Shown in pieces: positions 44,374 to 53,466 of a stretch of 64,000 nucleotides of DNA. The notes beneath the pieces are model-generated. The model was not told where the DNA came from. It saw nothing but the letters and a program-made list of their open reading frames with translations, and ran no database searches. How positions within the stretch are numbered: position 1 is the first letter of the stretch; every line of letters begins with the position of its first letter. This DNA is from JBOGCH01 sp051656645 (GTDB lineage: Bacteria; Bacteroidota; Bacteroidia; Bacteroidales; Marinifilaceae): NCBI GenBank assembly GCA_051656645.1, contig JBOGCH010000039.1, forward strand, positions 1 through 64,000, in the 5' to 3' direction. Both the position numbers and the translations under genes were made by a program.

Positions 44374-45471
44374 TTAAAAGAAAGGCGTTTTTACAATCTT
44401 AGCAGGTACCGCTTTATTACGAATCTCAATAAAGATTTCAGTACCTAATTTCTCAAATCCGCGTTTCACGTAGCCGGTACCAATGGATTTACCTGTTAAT
44501 GGAGATACTGTTCCAGAACATACCTCTCCTATTTCATTACCTTCGGCATCGACAATTTTATATCCTTGACGCGCAATACCTTTACCGGTAATTTCAAAAG
44601 GCTTCATATAGCGAGATGGTTTATCGGCTTTCATTTTTTCATGGTACGGACGCATAATAAAATCATTTCCATCCACAAACTTAGTAATCCAGCCAAGTCC
44701 CGCTTCAATTGGTCCATGATCATCGTCAATCTCATGTCCATATAAACAGAAACCGGCTTCTAAACGCAATGTATCACGCGCTCCTAAACCTATGGGTTGA
44801 ATACCAAATTCAGCTCCGGCCTCAAATATAGCATTCCATAGCTTCTCTGCATCGTCATTATATGCATAAATCTCACAACCGCCCGATCCGGTATAACCGG
44901 TTGTAGAGAATATAACCTCCTTAATGCCTGCAAAAGGAATAACTTTAAAAGTATAATACTCCATATCCTCAATAGGCTCCGATGTTAATTTCTGCATTGC
45001 TTTCAATGCCAAAGGTCCCTGGATAGCTAACTGACAAATGTTGTCCGATGCATTTTCCAATTCCTTTTCAACATCCATTCCCATCTCTTGAGCGTGTTTA
45101 ACAACCCAGTTCCAGTCTTTCTCAATATTTGCTGCATTTACTACAAGTAAAAACTTCTCGTCGCTAAAACGATACACTAAAAGGTCATCAACAATTCCTC
45201 CTTTGTCATTCGGAAAACAAGTATATTGTACTTTCCCATCAGTTAATGCCGCAACATCATTCGTTGTTAAACGTTGAACCAAATCAAAAGCTTTAGGACC
45301 TTTAATCCAGAACTCACCCATATGTGATACATCGAACACTCCCAGTTTGCTTCTCACACAGTTATGTTCATCCTTAATTCCGGAATATTCAATTGGCATA
45401 TTGTAGCCTGCAAAGGGAGCCATACGTGCTCCAAGTGCCTCATGGAAATGAGTAAATGGCGTTTGTTTCAT
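44374..45471 (-). CDS. gcvT: Aminomethyltransferase (glycine cleavage system T protein)
   Basis: The T protein transfers the methylene group from aminomethyl-H protein to tetrahydrofolate, releasing ammonia. Hallmarks are HEALGARMAPFAGYNMPIEY at the start, FDVSHMGEFWIKGP, LTTNDVAALTDGKVQYTCFPN, the folate-binding TGYTGSGGCEIY near 193-204 and LGARDTLRLEAGFCLYGHE. Length 365. The other glycine-cleavage genes are not in the window; its place upstream of serC and serA links glycine and serine metabolism. A -7 box lies at 45537-45544. Confidence 0.96.
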   Translation of the reverse strand: MKQTPFTHFHEALGARMAPFAGYNMPIEYSGIKDEHNCVRSKLGVFDVSHMGEFWIKGPKAFDLVQRLTTNDVAALTDGKVQYTCFPNDKGGIVDDLLVYRFSDEKFLLVVNAANIEKDWNWVVKHAQEMGMDVEKELENASDNICQLAIQGPLALKAMQKLTSEPIEDMEYYTFKVIPFAGIKEVIFSTTGYTGSGGCEIYAYNDDAEKLWNAIFEAGAEFGIQPIGLGARDTLRLEAGFCLYGHEIDDDHGPIEAGLGWITKFVDGNDFIMRPYHEKMKADKPSRYMKPFEITGKGIARQGYKIVDAEGNEIGEVCSGTVSPLTGKSIGTGYVKRGFEKLGTEIFIEIRNKAVPAKIVKTPFF

Positions 45472-46044
45472 GATGTTTTATATTTTAACATTTAGTAATT
45501 ATATTTCAAACTCAAACGTATTCGCTTGAACAAAGGCAAATATATAATTTAAATGTATTCTTTACTATTATTTTGATATTTTTTGTAAGATTTATTATGA
45601 TTAACGCAACAACTTAAATCACATATTCTACACATATAGATTATGTAATTTTGACTCTTCTTTGACATGTAATTTCCATAATTTATAGTTCTCAACTAAG
45701 TATTTATCAATTATATTACTTCACCCAGAACGGCATTAACAAGTTATACTATAAATACGTTGTTCTATAAATCATCCTCACCATATGCACAACTAGGTTC
45801 TATAAAATATTGCATCAAATTTTACACCCAACGCTAGCAGATTTCTTCTCTTAAGCGCATCAAATACGATATTCTTGTTTATTTTTGTCTAAATGAAATA
45901 ATCCATTAGGACTACATATTTTTCTCAACTTCCCAATACGCATGATGTAATTGGAAACAAGTTATGAAAAAGGAAATCTACAGATTAATTCATTCATAGT
46001 AATTTTATATAAACGCATAAAAACAAATTATAAACTTAAGAAAT
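45472..46044. other. Long divergent spacer between gcvT and the DUF1573 gene
   Basis: This 573-bp AT-rich spacer holds the gcvT promoter box near its left end. No gene, RNA gene, long inverted repeat or 11-bp array was recognised; the length is large for two divergent promoters. Confidence 0.5.
45537..45544 (-). promoter_or_regulatory. Candidate -7 promoter box of the gcvT operon
   Basis: The minus strand reads TATATTTG, 65 bp before the gcvT ATG. It is a full TAnnTTTG match, but no TTTG occurs 19 bp upstream. Confidence 0.4.
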
Positions 46045-46470
46045 ATGATGAGACGAATTCTTTTTATGTTACTGCTGCTTATACCGTCAGCATTATTCAG
46101 CCAGAAGAAGAATGTTAGCATTATGGATTTTAAAGAGGAGGTTGCTGATTTTGGCACTATTAACGAAAATGGTGGTCCAGTATCTCAATCGTTCACTTTT
46201 ACGAATACTGGCGACAAACCTTTAATCATTAAAAATGTACGAGTAAGCTGCGGTTGCACTACTCCCGATTGGAGCAAAAAACCAATCCCTCCAGGTGAAA
46301 GCGGAGAAATAAAAGTGACCTTCGATCCTAAAAACCGTCCTGGTAAATTCATGAAAAGCGTTACTGTAACAAGCACTGCTACCAAACCAATTATTACGTT
46401 AACTATTAAAGGAAATGTAATTCGTAAAGTGGTTGAGGAAAAACCACAAGAACAAGCTAAAGCAGAGTAA
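46045..46470 (+). CDS. DUF1573 secreted protein
   Basis: A 141-residue protein with a signal peptide (first ~20 residues) and one DUF1573 domain, an immunoglobulin-like fold: DFGTINENGGPVSQSFTFTNTG, then VSCGCTTPDW with a vicinal cysteine motif, KPIPPGESGEIKVTFDPK and a final TLTIKGNV. A short Lys/Glu-rich tail follows. DUF1573 proteins are abundant in Bacteroidetes and no function is established. The same domain is fused to a lyase at 58605-61127 in this window. Confidence 0.85.
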   Translation: MMRRILFMLLLLIPSALFSQKKNVSIMDFKEEVADFGTINENGGPVSQSFTFTNTGDKPLIIKNVRVSCGCTTPDWSKKPIPPGESGEIKVTFDPKNRPGKFMKSVTVTSTATKPIITLTIKGNVIRKVVEEKPQEQAKAE

Positions 46471-46472
46471 AC

Positions 46473-46506
46473 AAAAAGCTTCGGGCCATTTGCCCGAAGC
46501 TTTTTG
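46473..46506 (+). terminator. Intrinsic terminator of the DUF1573 gene
   Basis: A 14-bp perfect stem (AAAAAGCTTCGGGC at 46473-46486 with 46492-46505), a 5-nt loop and a T run, 2 bp after the stop codon. Confidence 0.9.
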
Positions 46507-46648
46507 TTTGGCTCTATAACGTTTCGTACGGATAGCTCCTTCTTTTACCGTACATTTTCTAGCACTATTATTAAATACTGTTGCTTAATTTCAATAAAGT
46601 ATATTGTATTATTCTCAGCACTAGAAGACGCGCCATAAATGCACAATG

Positions 46649-46766
46649 TTTACAACACCTTTTCTACTGCTTTTCTACAGGTTTTCTACTGGTACACTAT
46701 ATGCTTATCTGTAGAAAACCTGTAGAGAACCTGTAGAAAACCAGTAGAAAACCCCTTCAAGGGGTG
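46649..46766. repeat. 11-bp-period inverted repeat array, locus B (long hairpin)
   Basis: The left arm has three 11-mers, TTTTCTACTGC, TTTTCTACAGG and TTTTCTACTGG (46660-46692), preceded by a decayed unit TTTACAACACC. The right arm has four, GTAGAAAACCT, GTAGAGAACCT, GTAGAAAACCA and GTAGAAAACCC (46711-46754). 46660-46693 pairs with 46718-46751 over 34 positions with two mismatches and one G-T pair, leaving a 24-nt loop. A small hairpin ACCCCTT/AAGGGGT follows at 46751-46765. The neighbouring DUF1573 gene already has its own terminator, so this element is not needed for that. Confidence 0.82.
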
Positions 46767-46916
46767 GAGATGAGTTGGTGTCAATTCCTGAAAATTCTTT
46801 ACTTGATAAAATGTAAACTTAAGTTAGAAAAAGGAGAATTAAAAAGAGATTACAGTATTGAACAGAAATAGCTTAAAATTGAGCTACCCACACGGATATG
46901 TTACAGGGCCTTCTGT

Positions 46917-49900
46917 TTATACCTCATCTTTCTGTTCCTTAAAAAGGAATTTCAAGTATTTCCTTACTAGATCCTTAAAGGTATCAAAGGTTTCCTGATA
47001 TGAAATCCCCACCCCTTGAATTGTTTCGGTGTTATTATATAATATCTTCTCGTTAGTGTGAGAGTAGGCTTTTAATTTAAGCGTTCCTTGCTGATTAAGT
47101 TTGACATCCATATCAAAATCGCCTGCAATATTATTTCCTCCAGTAGATGCAGTATGCTTGTTCCCTACGTCCATATTTCCATTGGCGGAGATAGTTACAC
47201 GGTCATTAAGCAGTTGTGTTGACAGTGCCACCTCTATCTCATCAGCAGTAATTTCGTCCTCACCAACACGATAGGCAAAACCAATATCCAAATTATTACT
47301 AATCTGCGATAACCATCTCGATAACTGTCCGGACATCATTTCCGTTACCGTAGTTATACTTGCCATACCGGTTTTCTCCATATATTGGGAATTCTCATCA
47401 TTAGTACGGTAAAATCGATTCAATAGTAATAATGAAAATACTTGCTTATTTATTTCATCCTGACTAGCAAATAAGCTTTCCAAATAACTACGTGTTTGGG
47501 TCTCCAAAGACGGGAAGTCTATAGCAAACTTTACATTCGGATTGGCTAATCGCTCACTCAAATTCAATACACACTCCACCGGAACTTTTTTCCCACGTTC
47601 TACATTTCCTGTTTTATCGCCCGATTCGCTTTCGGGTAATAGTTCATTCAATGGTGCCTTAAGACTGTATACAGCGTTAACATCTATAGATGCATCAAAA
47701 GGGGATCCGGTCCACGTAATTTTTCCTCCTTGCGCCAATGCAAATCTTTTGTTTAACAAATTACTAAGCGTAAACAAATAGTCCCCTTTATGAATCTCAT
47801 AATTTCCAAACATATTAAGAATTCCATCGCCATCCAACGTTAGTTTTATGTTTCCTTCACCATTGGTTCGCAATATATCTCCTACAACAGGATCAAAAAT
47901 AACATCAACATTAAGGTTATTGTTTAATTCAATATTAGCATTCATTACAATATTGTTTTCCACAATAATTTCCTGTTTGCCTGCGGCAAAGGCTATGTCT
48001 TTCTCTAAATCAACAAAATGTAAAAAATCCGTATTGGTTGCACTCCCCGATGCCGACATTGGAATGAAAAGATGGGACTCTTTCTCCGGTCGTAGATTTA
48101 CCGTTACGTCCATGGCACGCCCACTTTCTTGCGTCATTAATACACTACCGCTCAAATTGAGTTTACCATACAATGAATTATTATCTTTCACCGTTGTATT
48201 CATAACAGCAAAATTATCCATTCGCACATCTACTCCCATACGCTGGTTGTACAAATCCCAATGCCCGGAGATTGCTGCTAATCCATTGTTAGGACTTCTA
48301 ACAATAAAGTCGTTGAAGTACAAATTATTATTTTGTATTCTTATGGAATCATTAATAATTACTTTTGCCTTTAAAGCATTCAATTCCGCACTGATAGAAT
48401 CAATACACACAATTCCATTAATAACAGGCTTATGAGGTGTACCCACAACTTTCATTCTACCGCTAATAGCACCTTGGAGTTGGGAAAGACTTTCACTAAA
48501 ATAGTGTTCAAATCTATTTACCTCAATGGTATTTAAATCTATACGTAAATCCAAACTATCCGTTTTTGGCTTATAGTGTCCATTTATCAAAAAGGGGTTT
48601 TCTCCACGGTAAGTATTCTCAGCTCTTATTTGCAGTCTGTCTCTACCCGAATCCCAAAAGCTTCGCAGCGCGAAATCACCAAGGGAATCTAAACCGAGTC
48701 CTGAGTTTTTAATTGCCATATCGGCCAACACTAGATGATCTGTATCACGGCGTTTTAATATTAAATCGCCCGTTACCACACCATAAAAATCTCTATCTGT
48801 AAGTAATTGCGCCCACTCTTTTAAACTAAATTGGCGCAATGACAACTTCATGTGTTCATCACGAACATCCGATAAAGTCCCCGATAACTCTAAGGACTGA
48901 TTTCCACAAGTTAACGCTAAATCATCTATTGTCACGAACTCCTTATTCCAAGTAATATTTGTTGGTTTTATACGCCACAATGTGTCGTCAACCATTATAA
49001 CGCCAGGATGTAATGTAATATCGGCATGGATTTCTTTTCCTTCCTGTGTTAAGCGCGTTGTAGAGGCAATTTCACCACTAAACGTTTTCTCGCCCCAGTT
49101 ACACCATGTAAGTCGCTGACGTATTTGATGATTACCAAAAGCTACATCGCCATATAGATTATACAAGTTGTAAACATTATTATATGCAACCTGTTTAGCT
49201 CTACATTGCGAAACAAGCTCCGAACCATCTCCTTGAAGGCGGAAGTAAGGCGAGGTAAGGACAATATTATCATACTGCAGTGTATCGGCCTTAAGGACCA
49301 TGCGTGTATGCATATCCCGCTCATTAATTTCAGCGCTCATTGTAGCATTTCCTTTTATGGACAACGAAGGGACAAAAACATTTAATACTTTATCGGGGTT
49401 AGTAAATGTTGCATCATAGCGAATATCATAGCCGTCATGTCTGTTTCTACTACGAACTCTTTGCTGCGGTGAAGCTACAGACATATAATTATCTAATACT
49501 TTTTTAGCCACAATAATTGGACTCGCTCCCCAATAGTTTCCATTAATATCTAAATTGAGAACATCACTTTTTACAGAGGTCGTCAATATATTGCCTTCAT
49601 TAATAGTGTTACGTATTAATATTGAGTCTATTTCACATTTCCTTTCATTTGCCGCGAAACAGATACTATCAAAACGCAATATAGCATTGGAACCACCTTG
49701 AGGTTGCTTGACATAGTCCAAATGATATTTAAGTGACAATGCACCGTGGAGCAATGAATCAATTTCGGCAAAACGTTCTATATGCTTTACATTAAAATCG
49801 CCATAGGAAAACAATGCGTTGTTTTCACCATACGCCGTAAACATTCCATTTATAGCCGTATCTTGAATCTTTGCAAGGAGGTTCCATCCCTGCGCGTCAT

Positions 49901-51344
49901 AATCTGCAGTAGCCTCTATGCCTGTTACACTTGTTTTTCCCACGTGCATCTTGGCATCATTAACATTAATATTAAATGATAAGCTATCCTTCCATATTGC
50001 CGCATATTCACCTTTCGCCGCCATTCTATTAAGTAATGTGTTATCGGCAAAAAGGCGAGCATTTACATCAAAAAAATTAAAGTGTCCTTTCATGTCCATG
50101 ACACCTTCATTTTCTTCAAGTAATTCAAAATGTATCGGGCCTTTTACATTAAAATCCTGCGCCACCAAATCAAGTGAAAAATCTTGCAATTTACCACAAA
50201 ACCGAACGTCTGCAATATCTATATATGGTAATTTATGTAACGTTTCGGGTAACGCAATCTTATAATCCATCCACGGCAAATAAATTGTTTCCAAATCCGT
50301 AGGCGCAATACGTCCACGCTTCATTTTGGCTTCAAAATGAGTATCAAACACATTGGGTAATCCCCAAGACTGAAACTCACCTTCAAGATAGCAATTATCC
50401 CCGTACTCTATAAATAAATCTTTTCCTTGTATTTGATGAACTGTGTTGTATACAATACCACTACACTTGGCAATGTTATCCATACCAAGCACATTATCAT
50501 TAAAATATGCTATATCGTTAAAACTAACCGTAGATGGCCCCAACTCATAATATTGGTACATGCGCGTAACAAAATTCTTCCAATCCTGATTATCTGGCGT
50601 CCAATTATATTCCAATTTAAGCAAATCGAGCGTTGTTTCTGCTAGTTTTACTTCTCCATTAGAAACTACAAAATTTCCCTCCTTAAAAGCAGCTAATCCC
50701 GATATATTTCGAATAGTTAATCCCGACTTCTCGACCAATGAAAGATGATCTAAACTGATATAGGAAACACTATCCTGAAAATCAAACCCCGAAAGCTCAA
50801 CATTAAGTTCTCGACAATCTATATCCGTCCAGTTTACACCATAGTTGATTGTATCTTTTATGTCTTCATTATATAGAAATCGAGAGTTCTTGATACTTAC
50901 TTTTTTTATGTCAATATTCCATGAGGCACCACTATTTGTCGTAACTGTGTCTGGCGGAGAGGTAGAAAGGCGTGCCAAAGAGTCAATAAATACTTCTATA
51001 TTCATGGTTGAAACCGGTTCTCCACGCTCTAAATATAAATCAAAATATAATTCATTAAGCGCTACCTCCGTTATTGTGAATTGTTTACGTACAAATGAGA
51101 AGGAATCTATTTTCACCTCTACATCACGACAAGAGATCATTGTTTCATCCCTGTTGTCACGCACTACAACATCTTGCAATGACAAACGGTTCATAGGACG
51201 AAAAACAACGGCTCCAACAGTCATGTCAACACCCGTTTTTTGTTTAATTTGAGAGGTAACTTCTTGGACTAAACGCGTCTGTACAGCGGGATGGTGCAAA
51301 GAAAAAAGCAAGAAAATTAGGAGTAGAACTACTCCCAATAACAT
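46917..51344 (-). CDS. TamB-like translocation/assembly protein (DUF490)
   Basis: A 1475-residue protein with one N-terminal membrane helix (MLLGVVLLLIFLLFSL), an AsmA-like N-terminal region (TRLVQEVTSQIKQKTGVDMTVGAVVF), a long stretch of beta repeats and the C-terminal TamB domain (GDILRTNGEGNIKLTLDGDG, NLLNKRFALAQGGKITWTGSPFDASIDVNAVY, LSTQLLNDRVTISANGN). TamB-like proteins form a periplasmic bridge for lipid or protein transfer to the outer membrane. The frame stays open for 13 codons upstream without a standard start, so a few residues of the N-terminus could be missing. A textbook promoter lies at 51398-51428; divergent from tsaD. Confidence 0.93.
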   Translation of the reverse strand: MLLGVVLLLIFLLFSLHHPAVQTRLVQEVTSQIKQKTGVDMTVGAVVFRPMNRLSLQDVVVRDNRDETMISCRDVEVKIDSFSFVRKQFTITEVALNELYFDLYLERGEPVSTMNIEVFIDSLARLSTSPPDTVTTNSGASWNIDIKKVSIKNSRFLYNEDIKDTINYGVNWTDIDCRELNVELSGFDFQDSVSYISLDHLSLVEKSGLTIRNISGLAAFKEGNFVVSNGEVKLAETTLDLLKLEYNWTPDNQDWKNFVTRMYQYYELGPSTVSFNDIAYFNDNVLGMDNIAKCSGIVYNTVHQIQGKDLFIEYGDNCYLEGEFQSWGLPNVFDTHFEAKMKRGRIAPTDLETIYLPWMDYKIALPETLHKLPYIDIADVRFCGKLQDFSLDLVAQDFNVKGPIHFELLEENEGVMDMKGHFNFFDVNARLFADNTLLNRMAAKGEYAAIWKDSLSFNINVNDAKMHVGKTSVTGIEATADYDAQGWNLLAKIQDTAINGMFTAYGENNALFSYGDFNVKHIERFAEIDSLLHGALSLKYHLDYVKQPQGGSNAILRFDSICFAANERKCEIDSILIRNTINEGNILTTSVKSDVLNLDINGNYWGASPIIVAKKVLDNYMSVASPQQRVRSRNRHDGYDIRYDATFTNPDKVLNVFVPSLSIKGNATMSAEINERDMHTRMVLKADTLQYDNIVLTSPYFRLQGDGSELVSQCRAKQVAYNNVYNLYNLYGDVAFGNHQIRQRLTWCNWGEKTFSGEIASTTRLTQEGKEIHADITLHPGVIMVDDTLWRIKPTNITWNKEFVTIDDLALTCGNQSLELSGTLSDVRDEHMKLSLRQFSLKEWAQLLTDRDFYGVVTGDLILKRRDTDHLVLADMAIKNSGLGLDSLGDFALRSFWDSGRDRLQIRAENTYRGENPFLINGHYKPKTDSLDLRIDLNTIEVNRFEHYFSESLSQLQGAISGRMKVVGTPHKPVINGIVCIDSISAELNALKAKVIINDSIRIQNNNLYFNDFIVRSPNNGLAAISGHWDLYNQRMGVDVRMDNFAVMNTTVKDNNSLYGKLNLSGSVLMTQESGRAMDVTVNLRPEKESHLFIPMSASGSATNTDFLHFVDLEKDIAFAAGKQEIIVENNIVMNANIELNNNLNVDVIFDPVVGDILRTNGEGNIKLTLDGDGILNMFGNYEIHKGDYLFTLSNLLNKRFALAQGGKITWTGSPFDASIDVNAVYSLKAPLNELLPESESGDKTGNVERGKKVPVECVLNLSERLANPNVKFAIDFPSLETQTRSYLESLFASQDEINKQVFSLLLLNRFYRTNDENSQYMEKTGMASITTVTEMMSGQLSRWLSQISNNLDIGFAYRVGEDEITADEIEVALSTQLLNDRVTISANGNMDVGNKHTASTGGNNIAGDFDMDVKLNQQGTLKLKAYSHTNEKILYNNTETIQGVGISYQETFDTFKDLVRKYLKFLFKEQKDEV

Positions 51345-51397
51345 TTTAATACCGATGCTGACACACTTTTTAATAACCTGCTTCCTTTAGTTTGCTA

Positions 51398-51428
51398 CAA
51401 AAATATTATTTTTACAACGATAAACAAA
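51398..51428 (-). promoter_or_regulatory. Bacteroidetes-type promoter of the tamB-like gene
   Basis: On the minus strand TTTG (51428-51425), exactly 19 bp, then TATTTTTG (51405-51398): a full match to the -33/-7 consensus. The predicted leader is about 47 nt. Confidence 0.75.
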
Positions 51429-51496
51429 AGAATAGCGATTACATAAAATGAGATTGACATTTTTCAACGTTAACTCTCAATTCAATACTAAATAAA

Positions 51497-52516
51497 ATGA
51501 GTACAATTATATTAGGTATAGAGTCATCATGCGATGATACTTCGGCAGCAATAATCAAGGATGGTATTGTGTTAAGCAATATCATTGCGAGCCAAAAAGT
51601 TCACGAAGCCTATGGCGGGGTTGTTCCCGAATTAGCGTCACGCGCGCACCAACAAAATATAATTCCGGTGGTACATGAAGCGCTAAAAAAAGCTGGTGTA
51701 ACAAAGGACGAGATTACAGCGATAGCATTTACTCGAGGACCGGGACTGATGGGTTCACTACTTGTTGGAACATCATTTGCAAAGGGATTTGCACTAGCTA
51801 ATAATATCCCGTTAATTGAGGTAAACCATCTACAAGCACATATCCTTGCTAACTTTATCAAAGAGCCGGGAGTTGAAAGTAAGCATCCGAACTTCCCATT
51901 CCTTACACTTCTTGTTTCAGGAGGTAACAGCCAACTCATTGTAGTTAAAGACTACTTAGATATGCAAATGATAGGGCAAACCATAGACGACGCAGCAGGT
52001 GAAGCATTTGACAAATGTGCTAAAGTTATGGGATTACCTTATCCGGGGGGACCAATTATTGACAAGCTAGCTCAGGAAGGTAATCCTAATCGTTTTGAAT
52101 TCAACAAACCTCATTTACCTGGACTAGACTACAGTTTTAGTGGACTTAAAACCTCTTTCCTGTATTTCTTACGTGACCAGTTAAAGGAGAATCCTAATTT
52201 TATCCAAGATAACATGAACGATTTGTGCGCATCACTACAAAAAACTATTGTTGATATCCTATTAGGCAAACTTAAACGTGCCGCAAAAGAAACTGGAATA
52301 AAACAAATAGCTGTTGCAGGAGGTGTTTCGGCAAATTCTGCGCTACAAAAAGCGGTACATGATGAAGCACGTAAACATGGTTGGGATGTTTTTATTCCGC
52401 GTTTAGGTTTCTCATTGGATAATGCAGGAATGGTTGCCGTAACCGGTTACTATAAGTATTTAGCCGGCGAGTTTACCAATCTTAGCGCTGCTCCATACTC
52501 ACGAACTACTCTTTAA
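51497..52516 (+). CDS. tsaD: tRNA N6-adenosine threonylcarbamoyltransferase TsaD
   Basis: Catalyses the last step of t6A37 tRNA modification with TsaB and TsaE. The ASKHA-fold motifs are present: IILGIESSCDDTSAAI at the N-terminus, the metal-binding EVNHLQAHIL (HxxxH), LTLLVSGGNSQLI, GEAFDKCAKVMGLPYPGGP and VAGGVSANSALQ, ending with an ASAAPYSR-like tail. Length 339 is typical. It is followed by a hydroxyacid dehydrogenase after 20 bp. Confidence 0.97.
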   Translation: MSTIILGIESSCDDTSAAIIKDGIVLSNIIASQKVHEAYGGVVPELASRAHQQNIIPVVHEALKKAGVTKDEITAIAFTRGPGLMGSLLVGTSFAKGFALANNIPLIEVNHLQAHILANFIKEPGVESKHPNFPFLTLLVSGGNSQLIVVKDYLDMQMIGQTIDDAAGEAFDKCAKVMGLPYPGGPIIDKLAQEGNPNRFEFNKPHLPGLDYSFSGLKTSFLYFLRDQLKENPNFIQDNMNDLCASLQKTIVDILLGKLKRAAKETGIKQIAVAGGVSANSALQKAVHDEARKHGWDVFIPRLGFSLDNAGMVAVTGYYKYLAGEFTNLSAAPYSRTTL

Positions 52517-52536
52517 CCAACATACGCTATAATCTT

Positions 52537-53466
52537 ATGAAAATATTAGTTGTTTATAAAATTCCAACTCAACCTTTAGACAATATGCCAAAGGGATGGA
52601 GTTATACTGCCCCACAAGAAGAGAAATTCACTAAGGAAGAGATTCTTCGTCTTGTGCCGGAGTATGATATTCTATTATCGAACTTCACAATTCCGGTTGA
52701 TAAGGATATTATTGACGCCGGTAAAAAATTAAAGCTTATCAGTAATTACGGTGTTGGATATAACAACATTGATATCAAATATGCTCGCGAAAAAGGTATT
52801 GCTGTTACTAATACGCCTGTTTCTGTGTGCAAACCCACTGCCGAACTTTGTATGGCATTATTATTGGGACAAGCGCGCAGAATTGCTTATTGTGATCGCC
52901 GTTTACGAACAGAGCACGAAGCATGCTGGGGCGTAATGGCAAATTTAGGACATGGTTTGCAAGGCAAAACCCTAGGCATTATTGGCATGGGTAGCATTGG
53001 AAAAGAGGTTGCGCGGAAAGCTGAAGCATTCGACATGAAGATTATATACACAAATCGAAATACTGAGGTCCCGGGTTATGAACGTGTCACTATGGACGAA
53101 CTTCTTGAACGTGCCGACTATGTGTCTTTACACACGCCTCTTAACGACAGTAGTAAACACTTAATAAATGAAGAGGCTTTTAATAAAATGAAATCTACTG
53201 CAGTTTTAATCAATACGGCGCGAGGTGCTGTTGTCGATGAAAAAGCTCTGGTAAGAGCGCTACAATCTCAACAGATTGCTGGAGCGGCATTGGACGTTTT
53301 TGAACATGAGCCTCATGTTCAGGAAGCTCTTTACACCATGGACAATGTAGTTATGATTCCACATTTAGGAACTGCCACTTATGAAGGTCGAGTAGCCATG
53401 ACACAGGAAGCCGTTGATAATATTTTGAATTTTGTTAATGGCACACCAACCAATATTGTTAATTAA
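52537..53466 (+). CDS. NAD-dependent D-2-hydroxyacid dehydrogenase
   Basis: A 309-residue enzyme of the D-isomer-specific 2-hydroxyacid dehydrogenase family, resembling glyoxylate/hydroxypyruvate reductases. The Rossmann motif GIIGMGSIGKEV is near residue 146; catalytic Arg is in LINTARGAVVDE, Glu in VFEHEP and His in MIPHLGTAT. It therefore has the full classical triad, unlike the SerA of this window. The substrate is not determined; hydroxypyruvate or glyoxylate would connect to serine metabolism. The stop codon abuts the stop codon of the convergent PorV/PorQ-like gene with no base between. Confidence 0.9.
   Translation: MKILVVYKIPTQPLDNMPKGWSYTAPQEEKFTKEEILRLVPEYDILLSNFTIPVDKDIIDAGKKLKLISNYGVGYNNIDIKYAREKGIAVTNTPVSVCKPTAELCMALLLGQARRIAYCDRRLRTEHEACWGVMANLGHGLQGKTLGIIGMGSIGKEVARKAEAFDMKIIYTNRNTEVPGYERVTMDELLERADYVSLHTPLNDSSKHLINEEAFNKMKSTAVLINTARGAVVDEKALVRALQSQQIAGAALDVFEHEPHVQEALYTMDNVVMIPHLGTATYEGRVAMTQEAVDNILNFVNGTPTNIVN

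Larger units (their letters stand above)
46471..46916. other. Convergent spacer between the DUF1573 and tamB-like genes
   Basis: This ~450-bp spacer contains the DUF1573 terminator, the 11-bp repeat array of locus B (46649-46766) and ~150 bp of AT-rich DNA without recognisable features before the tamB-like stop codon. No separate terminator for the tamB-like gene was seen. Confidence 0.55.

Noticed and set aside
47848..48435. 195-codon plus-strand frame antisense to the tamB-like gene
   Set aside because: It is a shadow of the long minus-strand gene, which has strong protein evidence; the antisense product has no recognisable features.
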